A DNA stretch of 11,446 nucleotides from Eubacteriales bacterium (GTDB taxonomy: Bacteria > Bacillota_A > Clostridia > Lachnospirales > Lachnospiraceae), in assembly GCA_030527765.1 (NCBI GenBank), contig JAUNAE010000091.1, positions 1-11,446 on the forward strand, given 5' to 3'. Below the pieces are notes generated by a model that saw nothing but the letters and a program-made list of their open reading frames with translations, was not told the origin of the DNA and ran no database searches. Positions 1 to 6,709 of this stretch are shown here, piece by piece (positions within the stretch are counted from its first letter, which is position 1; each line of letters starts with the position of its first letter). Both the position numbers and the translations under genes were made by a program.

Positions 1-179
1 TTAAAAGTACATGGCATGGATTTTAGTCGGAAATCTGTTCCATGAATAATTCAGGATAAAGATAAAATTGTCTGCTGCCAGATATTTTTCTTTAAATTTC
101 TTCATATTCCCCTCTTCATTGCTAATTTCACTCAGACGCGTACATTTCATACTATAAGGATTTCCTCTTTCGCCAACAG
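1..179. other. Flanking stretch beyond the operon terminator; no gene firmly supported
   Basis: This stretch lies downstream of the operon's final terminator. The minus strand is open to the stop at position 1, and small starts are possible at 150 (49 codons, AGAGGA about 11 bases upstream) and at 105 (34 codons, starting MKKFKEKYLAADNF, with GAGGGG only 3 bases upstream). The longest reading of this frame would start inside the terminator hairpin, which argues against it. I recognise no domain, membrane segment or signal peptide, and nothing convincing on the plus strand. A small peptide gene remains possible but unproven. Confidence 0.2.
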
Positions 180-231
180 AAAAAAGTGACATAATCCTTC
201 TTTCCATCTCAGTCGGATTATGTCACTTTTT
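180..231 (-). terminator. Strong intrinsic terminator ending the 12-gene operon
   Basis: GTGACATAATCC (186-197) and GGATTATGTCAC (215-226) form a perfect 12-bp stem around a 17-base loop. The stem is flanked by an A-run on one side and a T-run on the other, so on the minus strand it ends in TTTTTT and works as a Rho-independent terminator. The upstream A-tract overlaps the stop codon of the HAD gene. Because the A and T runs are symmetric it could also stop transcription arriving on the plus strand. Confidence 0.9.
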
Positions 232-887
232 TATATCCGCTTCTGAAAATACTCTTTTACCTTCCAAAGCGATTCACAGATCAGCACGGAGATTTCTTCC
301 AGTTCCTGATTCGGTCCAGTCAGATCCGGCACCATAATCGGCATCAGACCTCCCTTGAATGCTGCCCGAAGACCATTTGGAGAATCCTCAATCGCATATG
401 CTTTCTCCGGTGCGATCTTCAGACGTTCACATGCACGCAGAAAAATTTCCGGATGAGGTTTGCTGTGTGTCACCATATCTCCACAGACGATCTCATCAAA
501 ATACTGAAACAAATCTGCATCTCGCAACGCTTTTTCCACCTGTGCACTTGCTGTAGAAGAGGCAAGTGCCACCGGTATTCCCTGCTCCTTCAGCCACTTC
601 AGAATTTCTCTTGCCCCTGGCTTCACAGGAAAACATCCACCGTATTTTTCACCCCAGAACAATCCTCTTGCCTCCGCTCTGTACTCCAGATATGGAAAAT
701 CTGCCCCATACCTGTTTAAGAAAATCTCTGTCGCAGCTTTCAGATTCAGGCCGGTGCAGCGCATACAGGTACCTTTGATATCCTCTATCCCATATCGATC
801 CGCAACGATCTGCCAGCACTCCTGAATCAGATGCTCCGTGTCAAAGATCACGCCATCCATGTCAAAAACAACTGCAAATTCACTCAT
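231..887 (-). CDS. HAD-superfamily hydrolase, beta-phosphoglucomutase/sugar-phosphatase type
   Basis: This 218-residue protein has all four HAD motifs. Motif I is FDMDGVIFDTE with nucleophile D9 and acid/base D11. Motif II is S110 in LASST, motif III is K143 in SKPHPEIF, and motif IV is E167-D168 in IEDSPNG. The helical cap inserted after motif I (about residues 18-85) places it with the beta-phosphoglucomutase/YniC-like subgroup. These are cytoplasmic Mg2+-dependent enzymes acting on sugar phosphates, as phosphatases or as mutases through an aspartyl-phosphate. It is the last gene of the operon, 22 bases after the asparaginase stop, with GGAG 7 bases before the ATG. In an Amadori pathway it might recycle or detoxify a phosphosugar such as a dead-end product, but the substrate cannot be read from the sequence. 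Confidence 0.9.
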   Translation of the reverse strand: MSEFAVVFDMDGVIFDTEHLIQECWQIVADRYGIEDIKGTCMRCTGLNLKAATEIFLNRYGADFPYLEYRAEARGLFWGEKYGGCFPVKPGAREILKWLKEQGIPVALASSTASAQVEKALRDADLFQYFDEIVCGDMVTHSKPHPEIFLRACERLKIAPEKAYAIEDSPNGLRAAFKGGLMPIMVPDLTGPNQELEEISVLICESLWKVKEYFQKRI

Positions 888-909
888 ATGTTTTCTCCAG
901 AGAGCCTAC

Positions 910-1908
910 CTACACCAGAATGTCATGATTGATTGTCTGATACAACATCGCTTCCTGCACCGCTGCATCGTGCTTCTGACTCAGAATCCACATGATTTTT
1001 GTAACAGTCGCCTCCAGTGTCATATCATAGGATTCCAGAATCTTGTATTTTTCCTTGATTTCCTTTCCAACCTGGTAAATGCTCATGTCACTGCCTTCGT
1101 GCGTCACCTGGGTAGCTAGTGCCACCAGTTTTCCCTGACGATTCCATTTCTCAATTGCCCTGGCAAAGCTGCCATCGCCGTAATCCGGCAATCCGCCAAC
1201 TCCAAAGGATTCTATGATCAGACCATCATAGTGGTCTGCCAGCGCGTCCAGTACTCCTGCATCCATTCCCGGAATCAACTTCAGCAAAACAACCTTTTCA
1301 TTCATTTCATGATAGAACTCCAGCGGTTTGCTGTTCTGATCCTTATCATCGATGTAGAAAATAATTCTTTTATCATGAATCACCGCAATATCCGGATAGT
1401 TGATACTGGAAAACGCATTATAGCTTTTTGAAAATTCCTTTTTCGCCCGGGTTCCCGCAATTACCTTTCCTCCAAATACAATACTCACTCCATGAGCTCT
1501 TGGATGGGATGCGAACCTGAGACTGTCCAGCAGGTTTGCTTTTGCGTCCGTAATAGCAAGGTCAATCGGCTTCTGCGCTCCCGTAATCACGACCGGCTTT
1601 TGATTATTCTGAATCATATAAGACAATGCCGCTGCAGTAAATGCCATCGTATCTGTTCCATGACAAATAACAAATCCATCATAATACTCATATTTTTTTT
1701 CGATAAGTTCAGACAAGATCACCCAGTGCTGCGCACGAATATTTGTACTGTCCAGTGAAAATGGTGAGATCGTATCAATCATACAAAACTCAGCTGCTTC
1801 CGGCACATAGGACAATAATTCCTCTGCAGTGATCTGCGGTGCCAGTCCTTTTTCTGTATATTTTGATGCAATTGTTCCTCCTGTTGCAATCAGCAAAATC
1901 TTTTTCAT
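910..1908 (-). CDS. Type I-like L-asparaginase, cytoplasmic, candidate fructosyl-asparagine deamidase
   Basis: At 332 residues this is close to E. coli AnsA (338). It starts MKKILLIATGGTIAS with nucleophile T12 in the GGTIA motif. D53-S54 (SLDSTN) would bind substrate, T85-D86 sit in the second signature CHGTDTM, and K157 (GTRAKK) aligns with the catalytic Lys of AnsA. The C-terminal part (ESFGVG, later DMTLEATVTK) also matches AnsA. There is no signal peptide, so it should act in the cytoplasm, unlike the secreted type II enzyme of the Salmonella fra locus. In this operon it probably deamidates fructose-asparagine, or its phosphate, to the aspartate form; plain asparaginase or glutaminase activity is the alternative. 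The nearest Shine-Dalgarno (AGGAG) lies about 13 bases before the ATG, which is unusually far, so translation may be modest. Confidence 0.9.
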   Translation of the reverse strand: MKKILLIATGGTIASKYTEKGLAPQITAEELLSYVPEAAEFCMIDTISPFSLDSTNIRAQHWVILSELIEKKYEYYDGFVICHGTDTMAFTAAALSYMIQNNQKPVVITGAQKPIDLAITDAKANLLDSLRFASHPRAHGVSIVFGGKVIAGTRAKKEFSKSYNAFSSINYPDIAVIHDKRIIFYIDDKDQNSKPLEFYHEMNEKVVLLKLIPGMDAGVLDALADHYDGLIIESFGVGGLPDYGDGSFARAIEKWNRQGKLVALATQVTHEGSDMSIYQVGKEIKEKYKILESYDMTLEATVTKIMWILSQKHDAAVQEAMLYQTINHDILV

Positions 1909-1938
1909 GTTGTGCAGTATTCTCCTGTTTTCGTTGTA

Positions 1939-2934
1939 TTAGTATTCTACTTTCCACATATATCGACGGGTTGAATAATCCTTCTGAATCGCTTTGGAAA
2001 GTTTTCTCATATATACATTATTCAGTATCGGGGAGAACAGGATATGATTAAAGTATTCGCACACAGAATCCCTGATTCGGTTGATTCCAAGCTCTTTTGC
2101 ATCCAGCAGATATATCTTTTCTCCACCATACGTATTCAGGAAGCGAATCGCTCTGTCATCAGCAGGACGGACTCTTCCCTCAGATACCAGTATAAATACT
2201 GAAGTACGTTTGTCAAGGATTTCAAATGGACCATGAAAGAAGTCACAGCAATTGATTGTCGGTGAATCCAGCTGAAGCATCTCCTCCAGATTGCAGATAG
2301 AGAAAATATAGGCAGAGCCCATCGCAGGACCACTCGCCATCACATAGATTACCTTCTCGTTTTTATTCTGATCTGCCCATTTTTCTGCCAGCGGTGTTGT
2401 ATACTCGACCGCCTTACGATAAATGTCGTCCACAATTTCAAAAGCATCCATCGCGTCCTGGAAATGCTGATATCCTTCTGTTTTTTCTACCAGGTGCATT
2501 GCAATTGACAGCGCAATGCTGGAATTCACCCGTTCCGTTCTGCTCTCATCCACTGCAATACTTTCATATTTTATATTGTAATCACAGATTCTTGTCATCT
2601 CTGATTCATCTACATACAGAGATAGCGTCACAGCCCCAAGTTCTTTTGCGGCTCTTGCCGCTTCACAGGTTTCTTTTGTTCCACGCATAGAGCATACGAC
2701 CGCTAATGTATTCCTGCCGCAGAAGGATGGCGGAGCAAATACAAATTCATTGCTGGTATATGCATGAGATCGTATCTCCTTTGCTTCATGTTCCATAAAA
2801 TACTGTGCAGGATAGAAACCGGCAAAGGATCCGCCTGCACCGATCCAGATGACAGATCTGATTCCACCATCCTCTGCTCTCTCTTCACAGATATTTTCGA
2901 TTACTTCTGTTATTTCTTCCTGAATATTTTTCAT
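1939..2934 (-). CDS. SIS-domain fructosamine-6-phosphate deglycase, second copy
   Basis: This 331-residue cytoplasmic protein has two SIS domains (about 25-150 and 190-315). It belongs to the FrlB/FraB group related to the isomerase half of GlmS. Its expected reaction splits a 6-phospho-fructosyl-amino acid into glucose 6-phosphate and the amino acid. E218 (NLEEML) and H234 (DFFHGPFE) are 16 residues apart, the same spacing as the catalytic Glu and His of GlmS (E488/H504) and FraB. The C-terminus RRYMWKVEY resembles the FrlB ending RRYYGGLVEY. It is clearly related to the deglycase at 4715-5683 but diverged: D231 replaces the Glu of the usual GEF.HGP motif and the N-terminus is longer. It starts 3 bases after the epimerase stop, with TGAGGA 7 bases before the ATG, so translation is probably coupled. 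Different amino-acid partners for the two copies are likely but unproven. Confidence 0.85.
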   Translation of the reverse strand: MKNIQEEITEVIENICEERAEDGGIRSVIWIGAGGSFAGFYPAQYFMEHEAKEIRSHAYTSNEFVFAPPSFCGRNTLAVVCSMRGTKETCEAARAAKELGAVTLSLYVDESEMTRICDYNIKYESIAVDESRTERVNSSIALSIAMHLVEKTEGYQHFQDAMDAFEIVDDIYRKAVEYTTPLAEKWADQNKNEKVIYVMASGPAMGSAYIFSICNLEEMLQLDSPTINCCDFFHGPFEILDKRTSVFILVSEGRVRPADDRAIRFLNTYGGEKIYLLDAKELGINRIRDSVCEYFNHILFSPILNNVYMRKLSKAIQKDYSTRRYMWKVEY

Positions 2935-2937
2935 CGT

Positions 2938-3780
2938 CTAGTCCTCAGGTCTCATATATCTTTCCAGATTACGAATGCTTCTCTTGTCATAGAATTCCGG
3001 ATGTTCAATATATCTTCCATCTGTAATATCCTGTCCAAGATACTTGTCGTATCCATAACGATTCAGAACAGAAATCCATTCTGCAAGATCATGAATACCA
3101 TCTCCCCAGATCAGCTGGCCCTCCGGCATACCATCTACAAAATGAATGTGTTCGATGTCATTTCCGAATGCTTCAAACCAATCCTCCATCGTTTCGCCTG
3201 CACAGCTCATCGCAGTCGTGTTAAGCATTGGTTTCAATGCTTTATTTCCAACCGTGCTGATCAGTTCTTTCAGATCTTCCAGCGTACATACTACGTTTCC
3301 AAAGCCACGAGGAGTTGTCTCTGCCATCAGAAGAATTCCCTCTCTTTCGGCAACCTGTGCCAGACGGGAAAGCATTTCCGTGCTTCTTTTATATCCTTCT
3401 TTCTTATCTTCTCCCAGATAACCCCAGCCACAGTTAATTCCCATACGGTCACATCCCAGCTCGGCTGTCAGATGAATCCCATTTGAAAAATATTTAAACG
3501 CTCTGTCCTTCTGGTCCTCTTCCCAGCCGGCAACCTGATACATATAAGCTGTATTCTCTGGTGTTACACATCCAATGTGGAAATCATATGAAGCAATCTT
3601 ATCTTTTACCTTATTCACATCATATGCACAATAATGATCCATCCAGATGTGAGGAGATCCTGCCCAGAATTCAATTGTCTCCATGCCAAGTTCTTTCTGT
3701 GCTTTCAGAAAATAATCCAACGTATAATAATGATAATGGTGGTTCATTACAGCCACCTGTTCTCTGCGAATATACTGCAT
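2938..3780 (-). CDS. FrlC-like TIM-barrel sugar epimerase, copy with altered metal site
   Basis: This 280-residue protein of the AP-endonuclease-2/xylose-isomerase-like TIM-barrel family resembles E. coli FrlC (fructoselysine 3-epimerase). Shared stretches include ELGMETIEFWAGSPH near the N-terminus and the CVTPEN segment at about 71-76. Family members bind a divalent metal through Glu, Asp, His and Glu. Here E154 (MAETT) and a His of HIHFVDG (211/213) are kept, but the Asp position holds N187 (PMLNTTAM) and the last Glu position holds D251 (GQDITDGR). The neighbouring paralogue has the standard residues at both places. Activity may therefore be changed or lost. It starts 20 bases after the other epimerase, behind GGAGGAGG. 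The shared N-terminus IRREQ-A-M--HY points to tandem duplication followed by divergence. Confidence 0.82.
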   Translation of the reverse strand: MQYIRREQVAVMNHHYHYYTLDYFLKAQKELGMETIEFWAGSPHIWMDHYCAYDVNKVKDKIASYDFHIGCVTPENTAYMYQVAGWEEDQKDRAFKYFSNGIHLTAELGCDRMGINCGWGYLGEDKKEGYKRSTEMLSRLAQVAEREGILLMAETTPRGFGNVVCTLEDLKELISTVGNKALKPMLNTTAMSCAGETMEDWFEAFGNDIEHIHFVDGMPEGQLIWGDGIHDLAEWISVLNRYGYDKYLGQDITDGRYIEHPEFYDKRSIRNLERYMRPED

Positions 3781-3800
3781 GTTTTCTTCCTCCTCCGAAA

Positions 3801-4640
3801 TTAATCTATAATATATGGACGGAATGCATCCATTGCTCTTTTGTCTGCCAGTCCAGGATTGTCCCAGTAACGTGAATCTGTAATTTCCTGAGTCAGATAG
3901 CCTTCGAAATGATTGTCATTGATAACCTGCAGATAATCTTCCAGCGGATATAATCCATCTCCCCATACAAGATGTTTATATGGTTTTCCATCAATAAAAT
4001 GCATGTGAACCAGATCTTTTCCAAGAGCAGCAAACCACTCTCTTGGTGTCTCATTTGCCACACCCATAGCAGTTGTATCCAGACCACCTTTTACATTCGG
4101 ACTGTCAACTGCTTTCAGCAGACGAACGAGTTCCGGAAGCTTGATAATTACCTTACTCTCCTCTGGTCGTACGGTTTCTACCGCAATTGTGATTCCATAT
4201 CCTTCCGCAACTTTTCCAAGTTCTGTCAGACTTCTGACCGCACGGTCAAATACACGCTCGTATTCTTCGTCCCATGCGCCTCCGATGCAGTTGGTAAGCA
4301 GCATTTTTGCACCAAGCTTTGATCCGCACTCCAGGCCGCGTTTAAAGTATTCCATACTCAGATCATGAAAGACTCCGTCCTCTGGTGCACACATCAGATA
4401 CTGATAGCCGGCACATTCCGGTGTAAAGCATCCGATATGAAGTCCTCTGTCTTCTGCCATTTTTCTTGCCTCATCCGGTGACTGATAGCATCTTTCATCC
4501 AGGTGATACTGTGGTGCAATTGCCAGAAATTCCAGTGTTTTAAAACCTGCTGCAGCCTGTGCATCCAGCATCTGTTCTAATGTACAATAACGATAATGGC
4601 ATCCCATTGCTGCCAGTTGCTCTCTTCTTATAGATGGCAT
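3801..4640 (-). CDS. FrlC-like TIM-barrel sugar epimerase, canonical copy
   Basis: This 279-residue TIM-barrel epimerase/isomerase is the paralogue of the next gene in the operon. The four expected metal ligands are all present: E155 (AVETV), D188 (GLDTTAMG), His in HMHFIDG (212/214) and E252 (TQEITDSR). By analogy with FrlC it would convert a 3-epimer (psicosyl-amino acid) into the fructosyl form accepted by the kinase. The exact substrate is inferred. A perfect AGGAGG lies 5 bases before the ATG. It begins just after a hairpin with a U-tract (4656-4694), so its expression depends on read-through from the deglycase upstream. The closest alternative is another ketose or inositol epimerase of the same fold, but the flanking deglycases favour an Amadori role. 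Confidence 0.85.
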   Translation of the reverse strand: MPSIRREQLAAMGCHYRYCTLEQMLDAQAAAGFKTLEFLAIAPQYHLDERCYQSPDEARKMAEDRGLHIGCFTPECAGYQYLMCAPEDGVFHDLSMEYFKRGLECGSKLGAKMLLTNCIGGAWDEEYERVFDRAVRSLTELGKVAEGYGITIAVETVRPEESKVIIKLPELVRLLKAVDSPNVKGGLDTTAMGVANETPREWFAALGKDLVHMHFIDGKPYKHLVWGDGLYPLEDYLQVINDNHFEGYLTQEITDSRYWDNPGLADKRAMDAFRPYIID

Positions 4641-4655
4641 TTTTTCCTCCTGTCT

Positions 4656-4694
4656 AAAAATGCCACCGCAGAATAATCTGCGATGGCACTTTTC
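4656..4694 (-). terminator. Intra-operon hairpin with U-tract, probably a leaky terminator or 3' stabiliser
   Basis: TGCCA (4661-4665) pairs with TGGCA (4684-4688) and CGCAGA (4667-4672) with TCTGCG (4677-4682), giving an 11-bp stem with one mismatch and an ATAA loop. On the minus strand the stem is followed directly by TTTTTA. It lies between the first deglycase and the first epimerase. Only 16 bases separate the U-tract from the epimerase start, leaving no room for a new promoter. It should lower expression of the five distal genes or protect the upstream mRNA 3' end. Confidence 0.8.
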
Positions 4695-4714
4695 TGCTTA
4701 TGAATAAGTTCTGA

Positions 4715-5683
4715 TTAATACTCCAGTTTCCACATATATCTTCTCATTGTAAGAGGATGATTTCTTTCTTTTGCAAGCTGCTCAGCATACATTCTGAGAA
4801 CGCCGCTCAGAAGAACTGGGTTAAAGTATTCTTTTACTTCTTTTGCAATTACGTTTCCGAGACCGAAATCTTTTGCATCGACAACTGTCATTTTTGCATC
4901 AAATCTCTGAAGGAATGTCATCGCACGGGCATCCATCGGACGAGTTGGACCATCATTCATAAGAAGCAGATATGGAACATCTTTTTCTGTAAGTTCGAAT
5001 GGTCCATGGAAGAACTCTCCGCAATGGAAAGAGGAGGAAGGTACCCACTGCATTTCCATCATCAGGAACATAGAGAAGGAATAAGCAACCATAGCTGTTG
5101 CACCTGAGCTCATTACATAGAGCATATCCATGTCTTTATATGCTTTACCAAATTCCTCTGCTCTTGGAAGAAGCATCTTCACAGAGTCATTGATCAGATC
5201 ATAGATTTTTGCAAATCCATCCTGCATCTTGTCGTAATGCTCATATCCCTCATATGTATTCAGAATTTCGCATGCAAGCGCAATAACATTTGTCATTTTT
5301 TCCATCTTGGCTGCATAATCTTTATAGAAGCCATGAATCAGCGCATATTTTGCATTTGTTGCCAAAGGTGAGTTCGGATCAGTTGTAACAGAAATTACTT
5401 CTGCATTCAGAGACATTGCCTTTTTTGTTGCCTCAACTGCTTCTGGTGTTCCACCGCTTAATGAACAGGTAATAACGACGGATCTTGGACCAACCGCTGC
5501 GGGTGTAGAATATACAAATTCATTAGCGGTATAAAGGCTTGCACGAAGTTTTTTTGCGTTTGCTTCAAAAAAGTATTTTCCTGGATACAGATCAGACTGG
5601 GAAGCTCCACAGCCTACAAAGTAAACAGAATCAATTTCAGGTTTTTCTGCACGAATTGCTGCTACGATTTCTTTTACGTTCAT
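4715..5683 (-). CDS. SIS-domain fructosamine-6-phosphate deglycase, first copy
   Basis: This 322-residue, two-SIS-domain cytoplasmic protein belongs to the FrlB/FraB family, which splits phosphorylated Amadori compounds into glucose 6-phosphate and an amino acid. The catalytic pair is E210 (MMEMQW) and H226 (CGEFFHGPFE), 16 residues apart as in GlmS and FraB. The GEF-HGP motif is intact, unlike in the second copy. The phosphosugar-binding loop is TCSLSGGTPE (72-81). The C-terminus RRYMWKLEY is nearly identical to that of the paralogue at 1939-2934. It follows the ABC binding-protein gene by 45 bases, with GGAGG about 12 bases before the ATG; no better in-frame start is visible. A hairpin follows its stop, so this copy is probably made at a higher level than the distal genes. 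Confidence 0.87.
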   Translation of the reverse strand: MNVKEIVAAIRAEKPEIDSVYFVGCGASQSDLYPGKYFFEANAKKLRASLYTANEFVYSTPAAVGPRSVVITCSLSGGTPEAVEATKKAMSLNAEVISVTTDPNSPLATNAKYALIHGFYKDYAAKMEKMTNVIALACEILNTYEGYEHYDKMQDGFAKIYDLINDSVKMLLPRAEEFGKAYKDMDMLYVMSSGATAMVAYSFSMFLMMEMQWVPSSSFHCGEFFHGPFELTEKDVPYLLLMNDGPTRPMDARAMTFLQRFDAKMTVVDAKDFGLGNVIAKEVKEYFNPVLLSGVLRMYAEQLAKERNHPLTMRRYMWKLEY

Positions 5684-5728
5684 GATTATAACTGACCTCC
5701 ACTTGAACAGTTGTTTTTCTTTATTTAT

Positions 5729-6610
5729 TTATTCTACTGTAAATGCTTTCAGAGCTTCAGCATCAAGCTGCTCTGCTGCATCATTCTGCATCTGAGCCCA
5801 AAGCCCTTCGCTTCTGATATCTGCAAAAAATCCGTTTGCCCACTCTGCAAAATCTTCGTTTCCATAAGCCATGCAAAGACCACAACCTTTGTCAAGGTCA
5901 TCACCAGGTGTCCAGCAAAGCTTGTCAACTACAACAAGGTCTGGGTTAGCCTGAGCAGACATAGCTGCTGATACAGCGTTCATTGCACCAAGTTCAAGCT
6001 TTCCGTTCTTAACTGCAAGAAGGATATCCGGAACTGTGCTTAATTCTTCGATCTGAGCATCTGGATATTTTGTTCCTGTGAAGACAACATCTGTAGATCC
6101 CATCTGAGCACCTACTGTAACACCTTCCAGTGTATCTGTGAATTTTTCATTGTCTGCATTTTCAGCAAGAGCTACATAGCACTCATCAGATTTGTGATAT
6201 ACATCTGTGAACAACCATGTTTCTTTACGTTCATCTGTTGGGGAAAGACGAGTTACAAAGAATACCTGATTTGCTTCCAGAGCTGACATACATCCTGTGA
6301 AGTCTGATTCATAGAATTCAACTGTTACTTCACGTCCAAGGTAATCAGAAAGACGTGTAGCCATTTCATACATACCAGCTACTTCGAAACCAGCAAGAAC
6401 ATCTTTTCCGTCTTCAACTGAATGGAAGCAGAATGTTGGGTCGTTTCCGATGATACCAACTTTAAGAACACCATTTTCAACCAGATCAGTAAAGATAGGT
6501 CCCATGTTTTCTGTGTCAAGAGCTGCTTCCTCTGCATAAGTAGCAACGCCTGCTGATAATGTCATTGCGCCGATCATTCCTAATGCAACTAATGTTTTTA
6601 AAGCTTTCAT
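5729..6610 (-). CDS. Extracellular solute-binding protein of the polar-amino-acid ABC importer
   Basis: This 293-residue SBP_bac_3-type protein follows the HisJ/GlnH plan. A signal peptide occupies about residues 1-26 (MKALK, a hydrophobic stretch, then TYA before EE). It lacks the lipobox cysteine expected of a Gram-positive binding protein. The first lobe begins ENGVLKVGIIGNDPTF. R128 (SPTDER) matches the Arg that holds the ligand alpha-carboxylate. N211 (LGAMNAV) replaces the Asp that normally contacts the alpha-amine, and R121 falls where HisJ has a Ser. Together these fit a ligand whose amine is substituted, as in fructosyl-amino acids; that is inference. The start at 6610 was chosen over an upstream ATG in the same frame because AAGGAG lies 6-7 bases before it and the signal peptide begins there. 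It follows the ATPase gene by 99 bases. Confidence 0.92.
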   Translation of the reverse strand: MKALKTLVALGMIGAMTLSAGVATYAEEAALDTENMGPIFTDLVENGVLKVGIIGNDPTFCFHSVEDGKDVLAGFEVAGMYEMATRLSDYLGREVTVEFYESDFTGCMSALEANQVFFVTRLSPTDERKETWLFTDVYHKSDECYVALAENADNEKFTDTLEGVTVGAQMGSTDVVFTGTKYPDAQIEELSTVPDILLAVKNGKLELGAMNAVSAAMSAQANPDLVVVDKLCWTPGDDLDKGCGLCMAYGNEDFAEWANGFFADIRSEGLWAQMQNDAAEQLDAEALKAFTVE

Positions 6611-6687
6611 TTTTTTCTCCTTTTTAATTATATTTATAAACCGCACCCTCGGTCTATATTCCAATCCGGTGATTCCGTCTCTGCATA

Positions 6688-6703
6688 AGGCAGTCATCTG
6701 CCT
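6688..6703 (-). other. Short hairpin between the ATPase and binding-protein genes
   Basis: AGGCAG and CTGCCT form a perfect 6-bp stem with a 4-base loop, 7 bases after the ATPase stop codon on the minus strand. No T-run follows, so it is not a convincing terminator. Hairpins at this place in ABC operons can act as mRNA processing or stability elements that raise binding-protein levels. The rest of 6611-6709 has only a weak 4-bp stem (6640-6653) and an A/T-rich leader with the binding-protein Shine-Dalgarno. Confidence 0.35.
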
Positions 6704-6709
6704 CAGCGT

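Noticed and set aside
1..207. 68-codon minus-strand open frame overlapping the operon terminator
   Set aside because: Its first ATG lies in the loop of the terminator hairpin and there is no usable ribosome binding site for it. Shorter internal starts are possible but no family is recognisable, so the stretch is described only as unassigned.
2764..3486. 240-codon plus-strand open frame
   Set aside because: It lies antisense to the second deglycase and the altered epimerase, both well-supported genes. Its translation resembles no family and looks like a shadow frame.
4656..4694. Riboswitch or attenuator leader before the epimerases
   Set aside because: Only a single hairpin is visible, with no competing structure or leader peptide in the 74 bases between the genes. 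A leaky terminator or stability hairpin is the simpler reading.
6611..6670. Possible separate promoter for the binding-protein gene (TTGGAA and TATAAT-like boxes)
   Set aside because: The boxes do not have acceptable spacing, and the TATAAT-like sequence abuts the Shine-Dalgarno, leaving no leader.
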